A stretch of DNA of 44,135 bases from Limosilactobacillus antri DSM 16041 (GTDB lineage Bacteria; Bacillota; Bacilli; Lactobacillales; Lactobacillaceae), in assembly GCF_000160835.1 (NCBI RefSeq), contig NZ_GG700732.1:325409-369543 (forward strand). The letters are read 5' to 3'. Under the pieces are notes generated by a model. That model had not been told where the DNA came from and searched no databases. It saw nothing but the letters and a program-made list of their open reading frames with translations. This document shows, in pieces, positions 6,973 through 16,312 of this stretch (position 1 is its first letter; every line of letters begins with the position of its first letter). The position numbers were made by a program, and so were the translations under genes.

Positions 6973-9900
6973 ATGGTTTCAAAAAAGAATCAAGCATACC
7001 GCCAGCAGCACATGGCAGAACAAACGCCGCACTACGGCTTGCGCAAGCTCAGCGTTGGCCTAGCTTCAGTTTTGCTAAGCACTAGTTTATATTTGGGAAT
7101 TAGTGAAGCTGCTTCTGCGGATACAGTGCAACCAGACCAGGGAACGGCGGGTGCGGAGCAAAACGCTCCCAATAGCGGAAGCCACTTAACCGCAGGCAGT
7201 GTGCCGCTTTCTACAAGTTCGCAACCCGTAACCGCTACGCAGACAGCAAGCAATGCTAACCGGGAAGAGGACTTCCGCCTGAACGGTTCGGAACTGAACC
7301 CTAGCCAGAACAAGAACGTCTCGTTAAGCATTAAGGTTGCCAATAATCAGGCCGGCGATGACTACCGGATCCACATTGAGGGTGGGGCGTACCTGCCGAA
7401 CCCTGTCGCAATGCCAAGCAACTATGGCCAGATGACGGTAAAGCAAAATGCTGATTATTCCGTTGACGTCGACTACAAGCTGACCTCCTCGGTAACGCTT
7501 TCCCAGGATATCGCATTCCTGTTCGACGGTAATTATAGTAAATATAACTTGACGACCGCGAAACTATTCAATGCCGGTACAAGCACTAAGCAGATTACCA
7601 TCTTCCGCAACGATGAACTGATCAAGACATTAGCCTTTGAACAGATCATCACACCATCTCTGGCGCCGAGCTGGCAGCGGACTTTCCCAGACCCGAACGC
7701 GACGAAGAAACTGGCCGTAGATAACGACTATACCTGGACGCTGAACCTGGGTGAACGGACGGGGGTCACAAACCAAAGTGACAACGACCTGCTTTCTAAG
7801 ATTAACCACCAAACTACCATTGTCGTTCCCACACCAGCTTCTTTTGTCCTTAATACGGCCAAGAGTAAGGAAAATAACCCGGCTGGGGTTACGATTAGTC
7901 AAGATGGGATCGGCCGTCCGGTAACAATTGTCATTGCTCCTGGAACGGACCTAAAAAATGTGGCAATTACCGGCCACTTCCAAATGACAGCGCCTAAAGC
8001 GGACACCACGGTTGCGGGGTCCAGTCCGATCACCATCAGTCAGGATGTTGGGGCCGCCCAGCCATTAACGGCAACTGCCGGGATCTTTCAGGAAATTATT
8101 TGGGGGACTGACAGTAACAAGCCAGTCGGCGAGCTGCTCCAAACTGACATTGGTGGTGCTTATGCTAAAAAAACCACCGATAACGTCAGTTATGACCACG
8201 AAATTCCCCAGACCAGCAGCCATGATATTTTAAGTCTGTATAACTACGCAATTGAAAACATTGCGCCAACCCCACTCAACAACGTCCACCTCCGCATCAC
8301 CGTTCCTGATGGAGTTACGACCACGAGTTTTGATTTACCGACCATCACTGGTTTAGGGACGGTTGATTACCTCATTACACTCCGGAACGGACAAACCCAA
8401 ACGGGGACGGTCGCCAATGGGGGCTCCATCGACCTCAGCAAACTTGGCGCCATCAGTCAAATTGAGCTGACCCTGTCGCAGCTCCCCGTTGGCGAGCCGC
8501 ATTCTTACGGCTTCATCTGGTCCCAAAATGGTATCGTCGGGGTATTTAAGCTAAAGGGCTACGTTGCCGACAAGTATAGCAACGGAAGCGCCGTTCAAGT
8601 TGGCGATCACCTCATTTCCAAGCTTTACGCCGGCGTTGATGGAACCGTTGGGACCGTTGATCGTTCAGCTGACCAGGTTGTAGTAGCAACTGCCAAGGAC
8701 CAGCTAATGTTTTCGGTTTCCGCTAGCAACTACAATCACAATCCTGGAGCAAATGGGGGAGCCATTTCAATCAGTGATTGGTATGCCCGCAAAGCCAAGG
8801 ATCCCGTTTTCTATATTGTTCTCCCCAACAACGCCACCAGTACCGCAGCGCTTTTGACAGCCTCGCTCCGCGCCGGCGCCAGCAAGCCTCAGGTAACCGT
8901 CTTCCACGCTGATGGACGGACGATTGTCAAGCTAGACTATACCGGGATCCAAATTAAAGGGGAGAATGACGACCGCCTGAACCTGACCAACCTTCCCGAC
9001 GTCGGGAACAGTACCCAACCCTGGTCCGTTTACGTTATGGCCAATAATGCCAAAATCATGGATTTCAGTGGGAAGGAACTGCCAACCGTCACTAATGCTG
9101 AGCTGCCCTTCGTAGAAAACAATTCCACCGCGGTTAAAATTGGTAGTGGGACCTGGACAACTCAGGTCGGTCAGGGGACGAGCACCATTGAAACTGCCCA
9201 GGGAAACCTCGACTATGGCTTACAAATCCAAGGGAACGCTGATGATAAGGGAAGTAGCGAGATGACCTATGCAGCAACGCTGGGCAACCATAGTAATCGC
9301 GACCTAACGAACGTTCGCTTTGCAATCAACCTGCCGCACAGCAGCGACAATTCGCAAAGTTTTACTTTCCAACTGACCGCACCAGCGCAAGTCATCGACC
9401 TGGCGACGGGACAACTGGTCGCTGGCGCCGTAATCTCTTATTCTAATACGCCTAGCGACCTCAATAATCCAACGACTGCCAACTATACCGACGGCTACAA
9501 TGCGCAAACCCGTTCGGTACTTGTCACCCTGCCGAACGTTCCGCAGGGTAGCGACTACCGGGTAGTCCTGGCGGGAATTGACCCAACCTTAGCAACCGAT
9601 GCGGGTAAAACGGGCGAACTGCATTCTGTTACTTGGACCGAAGGGAATGACGAGCTCAAGCCGTTTATCGTCAACTCCGCTGCAACCGGTGCTTCGCAAA
9701 TCACGGTGACTGGAAAGTCCGTGGTGAAGGTCCAGTTCCACTATCACGACGCCAGCGGCGACCACTACGTTGACGCTCCCAGCTTAACCCAAACCTTGAC
9801 CGACAACCAAGACCGGTTAAACCTGAGTGCGGGCCAGGTCAGTGCTGCACTGACCAAAGCACAACAGGCCGGTCAAATCAGCCCGCGGTACCAGCTCATT

Positions 9901-12270
9901 AATGCCAACGAGCCCCAAGCAGTGATTAACTTGCAGCACGGCGACTATGCCAACGGCGCTGAGAATGGTTCCGCCGCCCTTGGCCAGCTTGCCCAATACT
10001 ACTTTGATGGCGATACCTTGGTATATGACCTGGCAACGGAACAACAGCAGGCCCGCCTTAAACTGGTTGATGATACTGACCCGGCCAACACAGTTAACCT
10101 GCCCGTGCTGCCGGTTGCAAAGGGCGAACAGGACACCTCCATTACCTTTGCCAACCTGGCGCAGACAATTGAGAACCTGGTCAACGAACGGCATTACCAG
10201 GTGGCAAGCGTCAATGATGATACCAATAACAAGCAGCTCAGCAATGGCAGTGCGGATTGGTCCACGGTCTTCGGCAACTATGACGCCATCAGCGGCAACC
10301 TGCAGGACTTTACCATTCACCTGGTCCACCAGACCAGTCAAGAGACGGAAAAGCGCACGGTTCACCTAACCGTTCACTACCAATACGGTGCGAACACGGG
10401 GAGCCTGCAGGGCCACCAGATTTATGATGACCAGTCCCCGGCCGCGGCCAGCTTCCAGCGGACGAAGACTACGGACCTAGTTACCGGGACTTCAACCGTG
10501 TCGGCTTGGACGCCAAGCAGTCAAACCTTTGCTAGTGTCACCAGTCCGACGACAATCAAGGGCTACACTCCTGACCAGGCACAGGTCAGCGGGATCCAAG
10601 CAACACCGGAAAGCCAGGAGCTTGAAAAGACCGTTTACTACACAGCTGATCCCCAGGCTGCCCAGCTCAAATTCTACGATGATACTACCGGACAATACAT
10701 CCCCGGGGTGGGCGAATTCCAAGCTAATGGCTATACCAACGGTAAGATTGCCTTTGGAAGCCAGGTCACGGACACCTACCAGCAATTGACCGATAATACG
10801 AAGGGCGGCTATACCTACGTTGGCACCCAGGCCGGCACTGACCCGACGAAGGGGAGCCAGCCGGGAGGAGCTTTTGCCGACTACGACTTCGGTCAGTACG
10901 ATAGCGTTGCTGATAACGGGCTGCCTAGTCAAACCTTCATTGTCCACCTTAAGCATACCCTTGTACCAGTCGACCACGAGCACCCGTTCACGGGAATCGT
11001 CACCGATAAAACCGTCCAGCGGGACGTTGTTTACCGCTTCAGTGACGGGAGCAACCATGACCAGGAGGTTCAGGACTTCTTCGCGACGCAGGGGAATGGT
11101 AAAACCACTAACCCAATTCAAACGGCACGGTTTACCGGCACTGGTCACATTGACCTGGTATTGACGAAGGCCCAGCAGGGGCAGCCCGCCCTGGTCAAAG
11201 TGGATAACCAGGGGAACGAACTGGTCGGCGCCGATGGTCAACCGCTACTTGCTAACGACTTAACCTGGTTTGCGGTGGAAGATGGCCAGCCAAGCGGAAA
11301 GCAGGCTCAGACGCTTCCCGCAATTACGTCCCCGACGATTGCCGGCTACCACGTGGCAACCGTTGAATCCACCAGCCAGGCTGACGGGACCAACGTTAAG
11401 GCCACCAGCGTCACTGCGACCAGTCCAAACGTCCACGTTACCGTAACCTATACACCGAATTCGCAAACTGCTGGTCTGAGTTTCTATGATGATACTACCG
11501 GCACGGTAATCCCTGAGATGCAGGATTTGGCAAAAGGAGTTTCTAACGGCAAAATCGCCTTTGCTAATGGCGATGCCTTGTACCAGCAGTTAATTAAGCA
11601 GGGCTACCGGTTTGTCAAGGCCGTTGATAACACCGACAGCAAGCAGCCGGTGACATTGACCAGCAACGCCGATGATTACCAAGGGATTGACTTTGGCTAC
11701 TACGATCGCAACGATTCCCAGGACCAGGCCTTTGTTGTCCACCTGGTTCACGGTAGTCACCAGGTTACGGACCAGCGGACGGTAAGCGAAATGATTCATT
11801 ACGTCTACGGAAATGGTCCCCAGCAGGGACAGACTGCCAGTGGGGATTACCTGGCAAAGCGGACATTTAGTCGAATTGGCACCGTCGATGAGGTCACGGG
11901 CCAAATCAGCTACGGTCCCTGGAACCTGGTTCCTGCGTTCAGCGCCGTCAGCAGCCCGGAAATTAGCGGCTACACTGCCGACCGTGACGAGATCCCCGAG
12001 CAAGAAATCCAGCCGGATTCTGCTGACATTGAGTTAACGGTCAAGTACCTGGCAATTCCGGTTCCAGCAACGGGCAGCCAGGGGAGTTCGGTTAAGGCAA
12101 ACCTTAGCGACAGCACCGGCCTACAAGCTGGGCTGGCAGGCAGCCAAGCACCGACAAAGCAGTTGCCGCAGACCGGAAGTCAGCAGAGCTCAACTGCCCT
12201 TGGCCTGGCCTTCTTGTCACTGGGCACGATGCTTGGTGCTTTCGGCTTAGGCAAGCGCAAGCATGATTAA
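6973..12270 (+). CDS. YSIRK/LPQTG cell-wall-anchored adhesin with mucin-binding-type repeats
   Basis: This is a 1765-residue surface protein. It starts with a YSIRK-type signal (HYGLRKLSVGLASVLL, residues 20-35) with cleavage near ASAD (residue 49) and ends with LPQTG (1731-1735), a hydrophobic helix and KRKHD for sortase A anchoring. Residues 50-95 are low-complexity. Residues 95-910 form a large beta-rich stalk or binding region without a family I recognise. From about residue 917 the protein is built of mucus-binding-protein-like modules: VKVQFHYHDASGDHYVD (917), ARLKLVDDTD (1026), KRTVHLTVHYQYG (1127), AQLKFYDDTTG (1230), a VQRDVVYRFSDGS unit (1348), AGLSFYDDTTG (1500) and DQRTVSEMIHYVYG (1600). 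It probably binds mucus or epithelium, which is inferred from the family. GGAGG lies 11 bases before the ATG. The gene stands alone. Confidence 0.9.
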   Translation: MVSKKNQAYRQQHMAEQTPHYGLRKLSVGLASVLLSTSLYLGISEAASADTVQPDQGTAGAEQNAPNSGSHLTAGSVPLSTSSQPVTATQTASNANREEDFRLNGSELNPSQNKNVSLSIKVANNQAGDDYRIHIEGGAYLPNPVAMPSNYGQMTVKQNADYSVDVDYKLTSSVTLSQDIAFLFDGNYSKYNLTTAKLFNAGTSTKQITIFRNDELIKTLAFEQIITPSLAPSWQRTFPDPNATKKLAVDNDYTWTLNLGERTGVTNQSDNDLLSKINHQTTIVVPTPASFVLNTAKSKENNPAGVTISQDGIGRPVTIVIAPGTDLKNVAITGHFQMTAPKADTTVAGSSPITISQDVGAAQPLTATAGIFQEIIWGTDSNKPVGELLQTDIGGAYAKKTTDNVSYDHEIPQTSSHDILSLYNYAIENIAPTPLNNVHLRITVPDGVTTTSFDLPTITGLGTVDYLITLRNGQTQTGTVANGGSIDLSKLGAISQIELTLSQLPVGEPHSYGFIWSQNGIVGVFKLKGYVADKYSNGSAVQVGDHLISKLYAGVDGTVGTVDRSADQVVVATAKDQLMFSVSASNYNHNPGANGGAISISDWYARKAKDPVFYIVLPNNATSTAALLTASLRAGASKPQVTVFHADGRTIVKLDYTGIQIKGENDDRLNLTNLPDVGNSTQPWSVYVMANNAKIMDFSGKELPTVTNAELPFVENNSTAVKIGSGTWTTQVGQGTSTIETAQGNLDYGLQIQGNADDKGSSEMTYAATLGNHSNRDLTNVRFAINLPHSSDNSQSFTFQLTAPAQVIDLATGQLVAGAVISYSNTPSDLNNPTTANYTDGYNAQTRSVLVTLPNVPQGSDYRVVLAGIDPTLATDAGKTGELHSVTWTEGNDELKPFIVNSAATGASQITVTGKSVVKVQFHYHDASGDHYVDAPSLTQTLTDNQDRLNLSAGQVSAALTKAQQAGQISPRYQLINANEPQAVINLQHGDYANGAENGSAALGQLAQYYFDGDTLVYDLATEQQQARLKLVDDTDPANTVNLPVLPVAKGEQDTSITFANLAQTIENLVNERHYQVASVNDDTNNKQLSNGSADWSTVFGNYDAISGNLQDFTIHLVHQTSQETEKRTVHLTVHYQYGANTGSLQGHQIYDDQSPAAASFQRTKTTDLVTGTSTVSAWTPSSQTFASVTSPTTIKGYTPDQAQVSGIQATPESQELEKTVYYTADPQAAQLKFYDDTTGQYIPGVGEFQANGYTNGKIAFGSQVTDTYQQLTDNTKGGYTYVGTQAGTDPTKGSQPGGAFADYDFGQYDSVADNGLPSQTFIVHLKHTLVPVDHEHPFTGIVTDKTVQRDVVYRFSDGSNHDQEVQDFFATQGNGKTTNPIQTARFTGTGHIDLVLTKAQQGQPALVKVDNQGNELVGADGQPLLANDLTWFAVEDGQPSGKQAQTLPAITSPTIAGYHVATVESTSQADGTNVKATSVTATSPNVHVTVTYTPNSQTAGLSFYDDTTGTVIPEMQDLAKGVSNGKIAFANGDALYQQLIKQGYRFVKAVDNTDSKQPVTLTSNADDYQGIDFGYYDRNDSQDQAFVVHLVHGSHQVTDQRTVSEMIHYVYGNGPQQGQTASGDYLAKRTFSRIGTVDEVTGQISYGPWNLVPAFSAVSSPEISGYTADRDEIPEQEIQPDSADIELTVKYLAIPVPATGSQGSSVKANLSDSTGLQAGLAGSQAPTKQLPQTGSQQSSTALGLAFLSLGTMLGAFGLGKRKHD

Positions 12271-12303
12271 GCAGCTTACCACTACAATTGCAAAAGCGTT
12301 ACG

Positions 12304-12345
12304 CAGCCTTCCGAGTTCGACTCTGCCGTCCTCGGAAGGCTGTTT
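12304..12345 (+). terminator. Rho-independent terminator, adhesin gene
   Basis: A perfect 12-bp stem, CAGCCTTCCGAG with CTCGGAAGGCTG, has a 15-base loop and is followed by TTTATTA. Confidence 0.88.
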
Positions 12346-12457
12346 ATTATGTATGACTGTCCGGGCTTTTCCACTGGCGAATTTACCTAAACTAATTTAA
12401 ACTGGTAGTGTATTCCAATCTGGATACGCTAGCTTTTGAATAGGGAGGATGAACGCA

Positions 12458-13141
12458 ATGGTAGGCACCATTGTTAATTTTTTGGCGGTGCTAATCGGGA
12501 CCCTTGCTGGTTGCGTGATTAAGGGCGGCATTAAGGAAAAATACCAGGAAGTGCTCTTTGCAGCCATGGGGTTAGCCGCGCTCGGGATCGGCCTGGAAAA
12601 CGCAATCCTTAATATGCCCAGAAGCAATTATCCCGTGCTGTTTATCGTCAGTCTGGCGGTGGGGGCCGTCCTTGGCACCTGGTGGCGGATTGATGACCAC
12701 TATGACCGACTGATTAAGCGTTGCGGCGGCCGCTCCCAGCTTGCCAAGGGGATTGCAACGGCATTGCTCCTGTACTGCATCGGTGCCTTATCAATTGTCG
12801 GGCCGGTAATGGCGGCAGTAAAAGGCGACCAGACGATGCTCTACACCAACGCCATGCTCGATTTTGTGACCGCCATCGTCTTCGGTGCTAGTTTCGGCTG
12901 GGGAATGCTCGCCTGTGCACCGATACTCTTTTGCTGGCAGGGCGGGATCTTCCTGGTCGCCAAGTTCCTGTCGGCTGATTTCTTTAGCAACGAGCTGATT
13001 ACCGAAATCTCGATTGTCGGGGGCTTTTTGATTGCCACCACCGGCATTACCTTGTTGAAATTGCGGGACATCAAAACACTGAACTTTTTACCGGCACTGC
13101 TGGTTCCGATCGTGTTCTTCCTCGTCAAGGGATTGTTTTAA
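12458..13141 (+). CDS. DUF554 family membrane protein
   Basis: This 227-residue integral membrane protein has about six or seven hydrophobic segments. It opens with MVGTIVNFLAVLIGTLAGCVIK, typical of DUF554 (YdfK/YqgA-like), and has a GALSIVGP segment and repeated Gly-rich helices. The role is unknown; a transport or channel function is only a guess. GGGAGG at 12443-12448 touches an upstream in-frame ATG at 12449, so the ATG at 12458 (spacing 9) is the better start. The nitroreductase gene follows after 24 bases, suggesting an operon. Confidence 0.87.
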   Translation: MVGTIVNFLAVLIGTLAGCVIKGGIKEKYQEVLFAAMGLAALGIGLENAILNMPRSNYPVLFIVSLAVGAVLGTWWRIDDHYDRLIKRCGGRSQLAKGIATALLLYCIGALSIVGPVMAAVKGDQTMLYTNAMLDFVTAIVFGASFGWGMLACAPILFCWQGGIFLVAKFLSADFFSNELITEISIVGGFLIATTGITLLKLRDIKTLNFLPALLVPIVFFLVKGLF

Positions 13142-13165
13142 TTTAAGTAAGGGGGATTTTCCACC

Positions 13166-13819
13166 ATGGATTTTACCAAAGTCGTCAATAAACGACACTC
13201 AGTCCGGCAGTTTACCAGCCAGCCGGTCGCAACGGATATAATCAAAGAAATCGTCACCGTCGCCCAACGCACCCCTTCCTGGGTCAACTCACAGCCTTGG
13301 CAAGTCTACTGTGCCCGGGGGACGGTCCTGCAAAAGATCAAGGACGCATACCGCAAGGCCGACCAAACAGGGCAGGCCAGCCAGCCCGACCTGCCGGTAA
13401 TGAGCAGGAAAGAGTGGGCACCACGCACCCAGGCTAACATGAAGCAGTGGCGGCACGGGATTGTCCACCACTTCCCGGATTTCGACGAGGCCCACGCCGC
13501 AATGACTACGGCGAGCGCTGAGCTGTACAATTCGCCGGTAATTCTCTACGTGACGGTTCCGCAGGCCGCTCCGGACTGGTCAATCTTTGATGCCGGGGCC
13601 TTCGCCCAAACCCTGATGCTGGCTGCCGCTAACCGGGGCATAGCTTCGATTCCAACCTACAACAGTGTCCGCTTCCCGCGAATCCTCCACCGGCTATTAA
13701 ACATACCGGCTGATGAACGAATTATTATTGGCGTCTCCCTCGGCTATCCTGCGGACCAGCCGATCAATCACTACCACTCCCAGCGGGTTCCCTTGAGCAC
13801 CGTCCTGCACTTTAGCTAA
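13166..13819 (+). CDS. Nitroreductase family protein
   Basis: This 217-residue protein is a probable FMN-dependent NAD(P)H oxidoreductase of the nitroreductase family. It has the N-terminal RHSVRQFTSQPV segment that binds FMN phosphate (residues 9-20), TPSWVNSQPWQV (32-43) and a later GIASIPTYNSVR and IIIGVSLGYP segment for cofactor contacts. Members reduce nitroaromatics, quinones or enones; the natural substrate is unknown. GGGGG precedes the ATG. It follows the DUF554 gene by 24 bases. A weak hairpin around 13835-13866 separates it from the M20 gene. Confidence 0.88.
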   Translation: MDFTKVVNKRHSVRQFTSQPVATDIIKEIVTVAQRTPSWVNSQPWQVYCARGTVLQKIKDAYRKADQTGQASQPDLPVMSRKEWAPRTQANMKQWRHGIVHHFPDFDEAHAAMTTASAELYNSPVILYVTVPQAAPDWSIFDAGAFAQTLMLAAANRGIASIPTYNSVRFPRILHRLLNIPADERIIIGVSLGYPADQPINHYHSQRVPLSTVLHFS

Positions 13820-13915
13820 CGGAGCAGGACCAGGGGAACGACCATGTTCGTGTTGACCGTCGGTTCCATGCGAAGGGGTGGATTAAAAGGTAAACATTAA
13901 GGAGGATTTGTCCTG

Positions 13916-15061
13916 ATGAAACAAGAAGCGCAAGTTGCCATTCTAGCAAAGCTAATTTCAATTAACAGCGTCAACGGCAACGAAGCCCGGGTGGCCGACT
14001 TGATTGAGTCGCTCTTTCAACCCTATGGCGACCGGGTCCAAATCGACCGGGTTCCCTTTGCGCCCGGCCGTGACAACCTAGTCGTAACCATTGGGGAAGG
14101 CAAGCGAACGCTGGGTTTCTGTGGTCACGAAGACGTCGTCGCTACCGATAATCCTGACCAATGGACCAGCGATCCCTTCGTCGCCACCATCCGCAATGGG
14201 CGGCTATATGGGCGGGGAGCCAGCGACATGAAGAGTGGCCTTGCTGCCATGCTGGTCATGATGCTCGATATGCTCGCCACCGACTCAATCCCCGGCCGAA
14301 TCCGGCTCTTCGCAACGGTCGGGGAGGAAACCGGGGAATACGGGGCAGCCCAGTTGACCAAGGCCGGCTACGCTGACGACTTAGCCGGCCTCATTATCGG
14401 GGAGCCGACGAACGGCCTCAGCGAAGTCGGCTATACTGCCAAGGGAGTGATTGATTACAGTGTCACTGCGCTCGGCAAGCAGGCCCACAGCTCCCAGCCA
14501 GAGAACGGGATTAATGCGGTTGACCAGCTGGTTGACTTTGCCAGCCAGGTTCGGCCATTAATGGCATCCTTCAACCGGGTTAACCCGATCCTCGGCAAAC
14601 TAACCCATGTTCAGAGCGTTTTTCAAGGGGGCCAGCAAATCAACAGTGTTCCGGCGCGAGCGGTGGTCAAGGGAAATATCCGAACGATTCCCGAATACCC
14701 GAACCAGGTCGTCTTTGACGCTTTAAACCAGCTGGTTGACCGCCTGAATCAGCAACCACACTACCAGCTCAAGCTGCAGTTTTCCTACCCCGAGGAGGCC
14801 ATGCCGGGCAGCAAGGATTCGGCCCTGGTTAAGCTGATTGGGAAGGTCCACGAAGAACTATTGGCCAGCCCCATCCGGCCGACGGGACAAACCAGCGCTA
14901 GCGACGGCTCCGAATTTCTGCATGCCAGGGGAAACTTCGACATTGCCCTCATTGGTCCCGGCAACGATAGCAAGCACCAGACCGACGAATATGTGGATTT
15001 GACGGCCTTTTACCAGGCGAGCCGTTTCTACCAGCAATTGGCCAGGGAGTTCTTCCAATAA
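13916..15061 (+). CDS. M20 family ArgE/DapE-type deacylase
   Basis: This 381-residue zinc-dependent amidohydrolase belongs to the ArgE/DapE/CPG2 group. Metal-binding and catalytic motifs are in order: FCGHEDVV (residues 63-70), GRLYGRGASDMKSG (near 94-107), ATVGEETGEYGA (near 131), EPT (near 162), and the C-terminal KHQTDEYVDL. The dimerisation domain insert spans roughly residues 175-290. It may be annotated as succinyl-diaminopimelate desuccinylase, but without other lysine or arginine genes nearby the acyl substrate is open. AAGGAGG precedes the ATG. Confidence 0.88.
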   Translation: MKQEAQVAILAKLISINSVNGNEARVADLIESLFQPYGDRVQIDRVPFAPGRDNLVVTIGEGKRTLGFCGHEDVVATDNPDQWTSDPFVATIRNGRLYGRGASDMKSGLAAMLVMMLDMLATDSIPGRIRLFATVGEETGEYGAAQLTKAGYADDLAGLIIGEPTNGLSEVGYTAKGVIDYSVTALGKQAHSSQPENGINAVDQLVDFASQVRPLMASFNRVNPILGKLTHVQSVFQGGQQINSVPARAVVKGNIRTIPEYPNQVVFDALNQLVDRLNQQPHYQLKLQFSYPEEAMPGSKDSALVKLIGKVHEELLASPIRPTGQTSASDGSEFLHARGNFDIALIGPGNDSKHQTDEYVDLTAFYQASRFYQQLAREFFQ

Positions 15062-15098
15062 TTCTGGTTAAAAATCGAATAACGCGGCACACATAAAT

Positions 15099-15140
15099 GA
15101 GGCCTAGAGTCCGGCATTGCCGATCTTTAGGCCTCTATTT
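15099..15140. terminator. Bidirectional terminator between the M20 and lipid kinase genes
   Basis: GAGGCCTA (15099-15106) pairs with TAGGCCTC (15128-15135) with further pairs inside; TATTT follows. The two genes converge on it. Confidence 0.75.
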
Positions 15141-15202
15141 GTCCTCTCTAAAGACTAACTGCGCGGCGAAAGGTGAAATCGTAACCAACTCTCAGCTCAC
15201 TC

Positions 15203-16144
15203 CTATTTCGCTAACGGCTCCTGCCACACCGGGTATTCCTGACAAGCAAGCTCCAAGTCAAAAGCCCGTCGACCTGGTTCCTCGCCGTCAACCTGTCCGT
15301 ACTGGGCCGACTGAATACGGTAGCGGAGCTGTTCTCCACGAAAGACGTGAGCGGCCGAAGACGTCGTGATTCGCCCGCAGGCAAAGGCCAGCATCGCGCC
15401 CAGCAGGGAAAGCCAGCCCCGTTTTTCCACCACTACTAGTTCCAATTGCCGTTCAGTGATTCGCTGGTCCGGCGCCACACAGATCCCACCACCAATGTAG
15501 GGGTGGTTACTGGCAATCAGCAGGAAGCCCCGGGGAAAGACGACTTCTTTTCCGCCGTCGGCTACCCGGACCGTGAATGCCGGCTGGGTGAAGAGGGCGT
15601 GCAGCGCCTTGGAAACGTAAGCAAAAGTGCCGAGATGGTGGTGGTTTAGCCACTCTTTTGCTCGCGAATGGTTCGTTGCGTGCACAATGGCGGCGTCGAA
15701 CCCAATCCCAAAATTATTGAGAAAAATCCCGGTTTGTCCTGTACTAAGCTCCCGGTAACGGCCCACGTTGATCGGGTGGGACCGGCGATTATTTAAAATT
15801 TGCCGCAAGGCTTCAAGTGGGTCCGTAGAAATGCGGTAACCTCGGGCAAAATCGTTGCCAGTGCCAGCTGGAATATAAGCAATCGGACACGGTCGGCTGC
15901 CCGACATTATTAATCCAGTCAAGGCTTCATGGAGGGTCCCATCCCCGCCAATTACCACCAAGCAGTCACCCCTGGGCCGGCAGTCGGCGCAAGCAGCCGC
16001 CAGTTCACGCGGGTGGCCGGGATACTTGCTAACAACAGTTTGATAGTCAACTTGCTGGCCGGCCAGGTAGCGGTGAACTTTTTGCCAGGCCGCCAGCCCC
16101 TTACCGCTACCAGAATGGGGGTTAATCAAAAATAGGTACCGCAC
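15203..16144 (-). CDS. Diacylglycerol kinase family lipid kinase (DgkB/YegS type)
   Basis: This 313-residue cytosolic or membrane-associated kinase phosphorylates diacylglycerol or a related lipid and returns it to phospholipid or lipoteichoic acid turnover. Visible motifs are INPHSGSGKG (residues 7-16), the nucleotide-binding VVIGGDGTLHEAL (near 62-74), IPAGTGNDFARG (near 92-103), and an EPGRRAFDLEL segment near the end. The start is GTG at 16144 with GGAG 9 bases upstream. It is monocistronic on the minus strand and divergent from the anchored amidase. Confidence 0.92.
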   Translation of the reverse strand: MRYLFLINPHSGSGKGLAAWQKVHRYLAGQQVDYQTVVSKYPGHPRELAAACADCRPRGDCLVVIGGDGTLHEALTGLIMSGSRPCPIAYIPAGTGNDFARGYRISTDPLEALRQILNNRRSHPINVGRYRELSTGQTGIFLNNFGIGFDAAIVHATNHSRAKEWLNHHHLGTFAYVSKALHALFTQPAFTVRVADGGKEVVFPRGFLLIASNHPYIGGGICVAPDQRITERQLELVVVEKRGWLSLLGAMLAFACGRITTSSAAHVFRGEQLRYRIQSAQYGQVDGEEPGRRAFDLELACQEYPVWQEPLAK

Positions 16145-16250
16145 TTATTCATTCTCCGTTCCGTAAAATTAATACTCCCATTATACCGCAAAACGAGCGG
16201 CCCCTAATTGGCAGATTCTGGCTTGCTCACTAATAGACAATAGTTATTAG

Positions 16251-16279
16251 TTGTAAGCGGTCACAATTGTTTATATAAT
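16251..16279 (+). promoter_or_regulatory. Sigma-A promoter of the anchored amidase gene
   Basis: TTGTAA (16251-16256), 17 bases, then TATAAT (16274-16279). The transcript would start about 26 bases before the start codon. Confidence 0.8.
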
Positions 16280-16312
16280 TACGGTAGTTTTTACAGGAGG
16301 AGTGAGTCAATC

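Noticed and set aside
10492..11241. 249-codon open frame antisense to the adhesin
   Set aside because: It is a by-product of the codon pattern of the repeat modules on the plus strand, with no ribosome binding site.
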